DNA from: JAGLSB01 sp023135955
GTDB taxonomy: Bacteria > Bacteroidota > Bacteroidia > Bacteroidales > GCA-2748055
DNA: 10,688 nucleotides
Reading direction: 5' to 3'
Assembly: GCA_030673645.1 (NCBI GenBank)
Contig: DAOVIO010000144.1
Coordinates: 1 to 10,688 of the forward strand
The position numbers and the translations under genes are program-made. This document shows, one piece after another, positions 7,173 to 10,688 of this stretch. Positions within the stretch are counted from its first letter, which is position 1. Each line of letters begins with the position of its first letter. Below the pieces are notes generated by a model. It was not told the origin of the DNA. It did not search any database and was given only the letters and a program-made list of their open reading frames with translations.

Positions 7173-7232
7173 TCAACTAGATATATACAAAAATAATATC
7201 AAAGGCAGGTTGTTTACGACCTGCCTTTTTTT
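7123..7232 (+). promoter_or_regulatory. trp transcription attenuator
   Basis: Segments 1:2 pair 7123-7129 (ttgttac) with 7169-7176 (gtaatcaa, T7173 bulged). Segments 2:3 pair 7168-7178 (cgtaatcaact) with 7208-7218 (ggttgtttacg), 11 positions with one mismatch and one G:U. Segments 3:4 are the terminator. A ribosome stalled at the TGG codons (7140-7148) covers segment 1 and leaves segment 2 free, so 2:3 forms and RNA polymerase reads through. A ribosome that reaches the stop codon (7170-7172) covers segment 2 and the terminator forms. The pairings are visible; the mechanism is inferred from the known enterobacterial trp model. Confidence 0.8.
7201..7232 (+). terminator. Intrinsic terminator of the trp leader
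   Basis: A 10-bp perfect stem (7201-7210 aaaggcaggt with 7219-7228 acctgccttt) extends to 12 bp through a G:U and a G:C pair. It runs into a T-tract ending at 7232. It lies 38 bases before the trpB start and would also stop any read-through from gltD. Confidence 0.9.
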
Positions 7233-7270
7233 ATAAAGAAAATTATTTATTAACCCATAAAATTAACATC

Positions 7271-8632
7271 ATGAGCAAAGAATCTAAAATTTTCCTCGGA
7301 GAGAAAGACATGCCTGGTCAATGGTATAATGTTACGGCTGATATGCCTAATAAGCCACTTCCTCCATTACACCCTGGAACTAAACAACCTATTGGACCAG
7401 AGGATCTTGCGCCGTTATTTCCAATGGAGCTAATTAAACAGGAAGTTTCTTCAGAACGATATATAGATATTCCTGAAGAAGTTCAGGATATATATAAAAT
7501 ATGGAGACCTACGCCATTGCATCGCGCATACAAATTGGAAAAATATCTCGATTCTCCATGCAAAATCTATTACAAAAATGAGAGTGTCAGTCCTGCCGGA
7601 TCTCATAAGCCTAATACCGCGGTAGCACAAGCATACTATAATTACAAAGAGGGTGTCAGGAAAATGACAACTGAGACCGGTGCTGGACAATGGGGTAGTG
7701 CTCTGGCTTTTGCAACTCAGCATTTTGGTATTGATCTTAAAGTATTTATGGTTAAAATTTCATATGAGCAAAAGCCATATAGAAAATCAATGATGAATGT
7801 TTGGAATGCAGATGTTATTCCTTCACCTTCAAACTTAACCGATTCAGGAAAGCAAATTCTAGCTGGAGACCCTGATTCTCCGGGTAGTTTAGGTATTGCA
7901 ATTTCTGAAGCCGTTGAAACGGCAGCTAAAGATCCTGATGCAAAATATTCATTGGGAAGTGTGCTAAATCATGTCCTTTTACATCAAACTATAATAGGAC
8001 TTGAAGCTCAAAAACAAATGGAAATGGCAGGGGATTATCCTGATATTGTTATGGCTTGTTTTGGTGGTGGTTCTAATTTTGCAGGAATATCTTTTCCATT
8101 TTTAGGTGAAAATTTCAGAGACGGGAAAAACACCAGAGTTGTTGCTATTGAACCTGCCTCATGTCCTAAGTTAACCCGAGGACAGTTTCAGTATGACTTT
8201 GGAGATACAATTGGATTAACTCCATTATTACCTATGTTTACGCTTGGACACAATTTTGTTCCTGCGAAAATACATGCCGGAGGTTTAAGATACCATGGTG
8301 CTGGAAGTATTGTCTCTCAGTTACTTAGAGATGATCTTATTGAAGCTCAATCTGTTCGTCAGCTGGAAAGTTTTGAAGCCGGACTTGCCTTTGCTAAAAC
8401 TGAAGGAATCATTCCAGCTCCTGAAACATCTCATGTAATTGCAGGTGTAATCAGAGAGGTCAATAAGGCCAAAGAAGAAGGAACTAAGAAAACTATTCTC
8501 TTTAATTTCTCAGGACATGGAATAATTGACCTTGCTGCCTATGATAAATATTTCGCTGGTGAATTACAAGATCATGAAGTAACAAATGAAGAGATAGCTA
8601 AGAGTATTGGTGAATTAGAGAAGCTTGTATAA
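7271..8632 (+). CDS. trpB: TrpB2-type tryptophan synthase beta chain (TrpB-like PLP enzyme)
   Basis: This fold-type II pyridoxal-phosphate enzyme is expected to condense indole with L-serine (or an activated serine) to tryptophan. Lys113 in GSHKPN is the Schiff-base lysine. Glu135 in ETGAGQWG matches the catalytic glutamate. GGGSN at 265-269 binds the PLP phosphate, and NFSGHG near the C-terminus is the TrpB2 form of the motif that reads SGRGDKD in TrpB1. The length (453 aa) and the extended N-terminus (GQWYN, LPPLHPGT) also mark TrpB2. No trpA or other trp gene is adjacent, so it probably works without TrpA, on free or salvaged indole or alongside a second TrpB elsewhere. The Trp-codon leader just upstream shows that its expression is tied to tryptophan. 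Other beta-replacement activities have been proposed for TrpB2 relatives. Confidence 0.93.
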   Translation: MSKESKIFLGEKDMPGQWYNVTADMPNKPLPPLHPGTKQPIGPEDLAPLFPMELIKQEVSSERYIDIPEEVQDIYKIWRPTPLHRAYKLEKYLDSPCKIYYKNESVSPAGSHKPNTAVAQAYYNYKEGVRKMTTETGAGQWGSALAFATQHFGIDLKVFMVKISYEQKPYRKSMMNVWNADVIPSPSNLTDSGKQILAGDPDSPGSLGIAISEAVETAAKDPDAKYSLGSVLNHVLLHQTIIGLEAQKQMEMAGDYPDIVMACFGGGSNFAGISFPFLGENFRDGKNTRVVAIEPASCPKLTRGQFQYDFGDTIGLTPLLPMFTLGHNFVPAKIHAGGLRYHGAGSIVSQLLRDDLIEAQSVRQLESFEAGLAFAKTEGIIPAPETSHVIAGVIREVNKAKEEGTKKTILFNFSGHGIIDLAAYDKYFAGELQDHEVTNEEIAKSIGELEKLV

Positions 8633-8662
8633 AAGATTCAGACTCAAATTTTATTCTTAATA

Positions 8663-8692
8663 AAAAGCCCTGAAGTAATTTTCAGGGCTTTT
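8663..8692. terminator. Bidirectional intrinsic terminator between trpB and amt
   Basis: A perfect 12-bp stem (8663-8674 aaaagccctgaa with 8681-8692 ttcagggctttt) has a 6-base loop. The A-tract on the left and T-tract on the right let it act on both strands. It lies 30 bases after the trpB stop and 25 bases beyond the amt stop, where these convergent genes meet. Confidence 0.92.
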
Positions 8693-8717
8693 AGTTTTAT
8701 ATATTTTCAACAAAATT

Positions 8718-10016
8718 CTATAGATTATAAGTAGATTCACCATGTTCGTATACATCCAAGCCTTCTTCTTCAATCTTTTTAGAGACTCTGAGGCCAACAG
8801 TATATTTAATTATTGAGAATAAAATAAATCCTGTTCCAAGGGCCCATGCTGCTACAGCTATTACACCTATAAATTGAGACGCTAGAAGTGCGGTTCCGCC
8901 TCCGTATAATAAACCTCCGTCAGTTGCAAAAAGTCCGACTAAAATTGTTCCTGTTGCTCCGGCTAATCCATGTACAGAAATAGCACCTACTGGATCGTCA
9001 ATTTTTAATACTTTATCGATTAAACTCACGCCAAATACTAATACAATACCAGCAATCATACCTATTGCAATAGCGCCTCCAGGAGAAACTATATCGCAAC
9101 CTGCTGTTATCCCAACCAGTCCGGCAAGGGCTCCGTTAAGAGTAAGTGATAATCCTGGGCGTTTATATAATATCCAGGTAAGAAAAAGAGCTGATAAAGC
9201 ACCAGCTGCTGCTGAGAGATTAGTAGTAAGGGCAATATGAGCAATGGCAGAAGCATTGTCTTTACCTGAGGCTGCTAATTGGGACCCAGCATTGAAGCCA
9301 AACCATCCGAACCATAATATAAAGACTCCAAGTGCACCAATAACCAGGTTATGTCCCGGTATAGCTCTCGGTTCACCCTTTTTATTATATTTCCCAATTC
9401 GGGGGCCAACCAACCATGCTCCCATGAGTCCCACCCATGCTCCTACAGAATGTACAGTAGTTGAGCCTGCAAAATCGTGAAATGGTGTTTCCATAGAAGA
9501 AAGCCATCCGCCACCCCATATCCAGTGCCCAGAAATTGGATATATAAATGCTGTTATAACTAATGAGAAAATCAGGTAGGAGCTAAACTTTGTTCTTTCA
9601 GCCATAGTTCCTGAAACGATTGTAGCAGCAGTAGCAGCAAATACTGTTTGAAATAGTAAGCTGGCTTTATCAGGCACACCATTAATACCATCGCTGCTAT
9701 AGAACAAATCGATCTTTCCGAAAAATCCACCAACGTCTTCACCATACATTAGAGTGTATCCAAAAAGCCAGAAGACTATAGAGCCGATGGAGAAATCAGC
9801 AAAGTTTTTCATGAGAATATTTCCTGTATTTTTTCCTCGGGTAAATCCTACTTCTACCATAGCAAATCCTGGCTGCATAAACATAACAAGAATTGCTGCC
9901 AATAGAACCCATATTGTATCAAGTGAAACAGTCAATCCTGAGCTAATGTCAGCTATCATAATATTTAAAGTATGTATTTTCATATGTATATTTTTATTGG
10001 TCATATGAAACTGCAT
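8718..10016 (-). CDS. amt: Ammonium transporter (Amt/MEP/Rh family)
   Basis: This inner-membrane trimeric channel takes up ammonium. The protein is almost entirely hydrophobic helices (about 11 expected). Numbered from the first ATG it has the twin pore histidines His189 (FAGSTTVHSVG) and His349 (AISVHGLAG). It also has the conserved Asp181 before FAGS, the GHWIWGGGW segment (163-171) and the signature DTIWVLLAAILVMFMQPGFAMVE. The C-terminal tail GLDVYEHGESTYNL is the cytoplasmic region that couples to PII. The start is uncertain: ATGs at 10016, 10004, 9983 and 9959 are in frame. Family members start close to SLDTIW, so 9983 (with an A-rich upstream) or 9959 may be the true start, giving 421 or 413 aa. 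It lies 75 bases after the PII gene on the same strand, so PII-amt is one operon. Confidence 0.95.
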   Translation of the reverse strand: MQFHMTNKNIHMKIHTLNIMIADISSGLTVSLDTIWVLLAAILVMFMQPGFAMVEVGFTRGKNTGNILMKNFADFSIGSIVFWLFGYTLMYGEDVGGFFGKIDLFYSSDGINGVPDKASLLFQTVFAATAATIVSGTMAERTKFSSYLIFSLVITAFIYPISGHWIWGGGWLSSMETPFHDFAGSTTVHSVGAWVGLMGAWLVGPRIGKYNKKGEPRAIPGHNLVIGALGVFILWFGWFGFNAGSQLAASGKDNASAIAHIALTTNLSAAAGALSALFLTWILYKRPGLSLTLNGALAGLVGITAGCDIVSPGGAIAIGMIAGIVLVFGVSLIDKVLKIDDPVGAISVHGLAGATGTILVGLFATDGGLLYGGGTALLASQFIGVIAVAAWALGTGFILFSIIKYTVGLRVSKKIEEEGLDVYEHGESTYNL

Positions 10017-10048
10017 GATGTAAAATAATGATTAACTTATGAGTCTAA

Positions 10049-10095
10049 TAATTATTTTAATCATGCTTCTTTCATATTGTAATTATTTTAATCAT
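10049..10095. repeat. 16-bp direct repeat between the PII gene and amt
   Basis: taattattttaatcat occurs at 10049-10064 and again at 10080-10095, offset by 31 bp. The right copy covers the PII stop codon. Both are AT-rich, and each contains an ATG on the minus strand. It may be a slippage duplication or a paired binding site; the sequence does not decide. Confidence 0.65.
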
Positions 10096-10439
10096 TCTTT
10101 TATAAACAGACTTTCATCACCCTTTTCTGCTGTTCTTATTCTGTAACTTTCTGTAATCTCAGATACGAAAATTTTTCCATCTCCCACATTGCCCGTTTTG
10201 CTCGCTTCCAGAATGGTATTAATAGTAGGCTCAAGATTTACGTCTCTGACAATTATTGAAAGTAAAAGTCTTTCAATAGAGCCAGTATCGTATGAAATAC
10301 CTCTATAAACCCTACTTTCCCTGGCTTTCCCTACTCCACGTACCTCCCAGAATGAAAAGAATTCAATTCCTGCTTCATGTAAAGCCTCCTTTACATCTTC
10401 GAATTTTGTCTTACGAATAATTGCTTCTATTTTTTTCAT
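10092..10439 (-). CDS. PII family nitrogen regulatory protein (GlnK/GlnB-like)
   Basis: This small trimeric sensor binds ATP/ADP and 2-oxoglutarate and controls partners such as Amt. Its 115 residues are family-typical. MKKIEAIIRKTKFEDVKEALHEAG is the first beta-alpha unit (residues 1-24). The T-loop spans about 35-55 with YRGISY (45-50). The B-loop reads TGNVGDGKIFV (82-92) and the C-loop RIRTAEKGDES (100-110). By eye alignment to E. coli GlnB, the T-loop is one residue shorter. Tyr50 sits at the Tyr51 uridylylation position, Gln39 is replaced by Ala39 and Lys58 by Arg57; Gln39 and Lys58 help bind 2-oxoglutarate in classical PII. Ligand response may therefore differ. It is co-directional with amt (75-base gap), which favours a GlnK-like role gating the transporter. 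A porin-like gene lies 27 bases upstream. Confidence 0.93.
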   Translation of the reverse strand: MKKIEAIIRKTKFEDVKEALHEAGIEFFSFWEVRGVGKARESRVYRGISYDTGSIERLLLSIIVRDVNLEPTINTILEASKTGNVGDGKIFVSEITESYRIRTAEKGDESLFIKE

Positions 10440-10466
10440 AATATATTTTTTAAATATCAGATTTGA

Positions 10467-10688
10467 TTAAAGAGAAAACCCAAGTACAATATTGAATTCT
10501 TCCTTGTCAGGATTTATTGATACAGCACCACTAACAGGTAAACTAAAAGTCTCAGAGATTTTTATTTCTTTCGAAGTAGAAATCCCAATATTACAAACAG
10601 CGAATATATCATCACCATTTATGTCTGTAGAAGTATGCCATCCGTTTCCAGCTCCAATGAAAAGATCGAAGTCTAAAAATGAATATCC
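10467..10688 (-). CDS. C-terminal part of a predicted outer-membrane porin-like protein (TorF/Gcw_chp-like), 5' end outside the window
   Basis: The minus strand is open from the window edge to TAA at 10467-10469, giving 73 residues. They alternate polar and hydrophobic positions as in transmembrane beta-strands (FDLFIGAGNGW, IKISETFSLPV, FNIVLGFSL) and end in a short aromatic-containing strand, as outer-membrane barrels do. The pattern 'LPV-G-(10 residues)-NPDKE-F-VLGFSL' resembles the TorF/Gcw_chp family. From memory, this family often neighbours PII and amt genes in Bacteroidota. The gap to the PII start is 27 bases, so porin-PII-amt is probably one operon, with the porin perhaps bringing nitrogen compounds across the outer membrane. 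The family call is by recall from a fragment. Confidence 0.68.
   Translation of the reverse strand, partial: GYSFLDFDLFIGAGNGWHTSTDINGDDIFAVCNIGISTSKEIKISETFSLPVSGAVSINPDKEEFNIVLGFSL

Noticed and set aside
7103..7270. T-box or tryptophan riboswitch as an alternative for the trp leader
   Set aside because: I see no T-box consensus or specifier-loop arrangement, and the region is too short. The Trp-codon frame with alternative hairpins explains it better.
9244..10008. Plus-strand frames opposite amt
   Set aside because: They are shadows of conserved Amt helices; the minus-strand protein is clearly the real product.
10030..10064. 10-codon minus-strand frame between the PII gene and amt as a leader peptide
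   Set aside because: It is formed by the AT-rich direct repeat, has no following terminator and no codon bias toward a relevant amino acid.

Overview
The window looks like chromosomal DNA of a Bacteroidota member, probably a Bacteroidales/Marinilabiliales- or Cytophaga-like lineage. The support is an AT-rich base composition, exact matches to the Bacteroidota promoter -7 element (TAnnTTTG), A-rich stretches instead of Shine-Dalgarno sites before most starts, and protein sequences that read like Bacteroidota GltB, GltD, TrpB2, PII and Amt. The placement rests on recall of these families, not on a search.

Layout. Positions 1-124 hold the possible tail of an unrecognised gene. Positions 125-943 hold no supported gene but are dense in repeats: an exact 62-bp tandem duplication, several copies of an interspersed 'gagattgcttc / gaagcaatctc' element, and a strong GC-rich hairpin. 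Positions 933-1087 form a promoter plus leader that reads like a transcription attenuator in front of gltB. Positions 1088-7064 are gltB and gltD (glutamate synthase large and small subunits), separated by one base. Positions 7073-7270 are a second promoter plus leader: a 19-residue peptide with three consecutive Trp codons, alternative hairpins and an intrinsic terminator. This is a classic trp attenuator, and it sits directly before a TrpB2-type tryptophan synthase beta gene (7271-8632). A bidirectional terminator (8663-8692) separates this rightward block from a leftward block. The leftward block is a porin-like outer-membrane protein (partial, window edge), then a PII signal protein, then an ammonium transporter (amt).

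How the genes work together. Amt imports ammonium and PII gates it according to nitrogen/energy status. GltBD turns glutamine plus 2-oxoglutarate into glutamate, the amino donor for most biosynthesis. TrpB2 makes tryptophan from indole and serine. The window is therefore a nitrogen-assimilation neighbourhood, with glnA not visible here.

Most worth checking are the two leader regions. The trp leader is convincing: Trp codons, stop codon, antiterminator and terminator are all correctly placed. It ties the stand-alone TrpB2 to tryptophan supply. The gltB leader has the same architecture (promoter, short ORF, stop codon inside segment 2, competing hairpins, terminator), but what it senses is unclear. 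I know of no described peptide-dependent attenuator for glutamate synthase.
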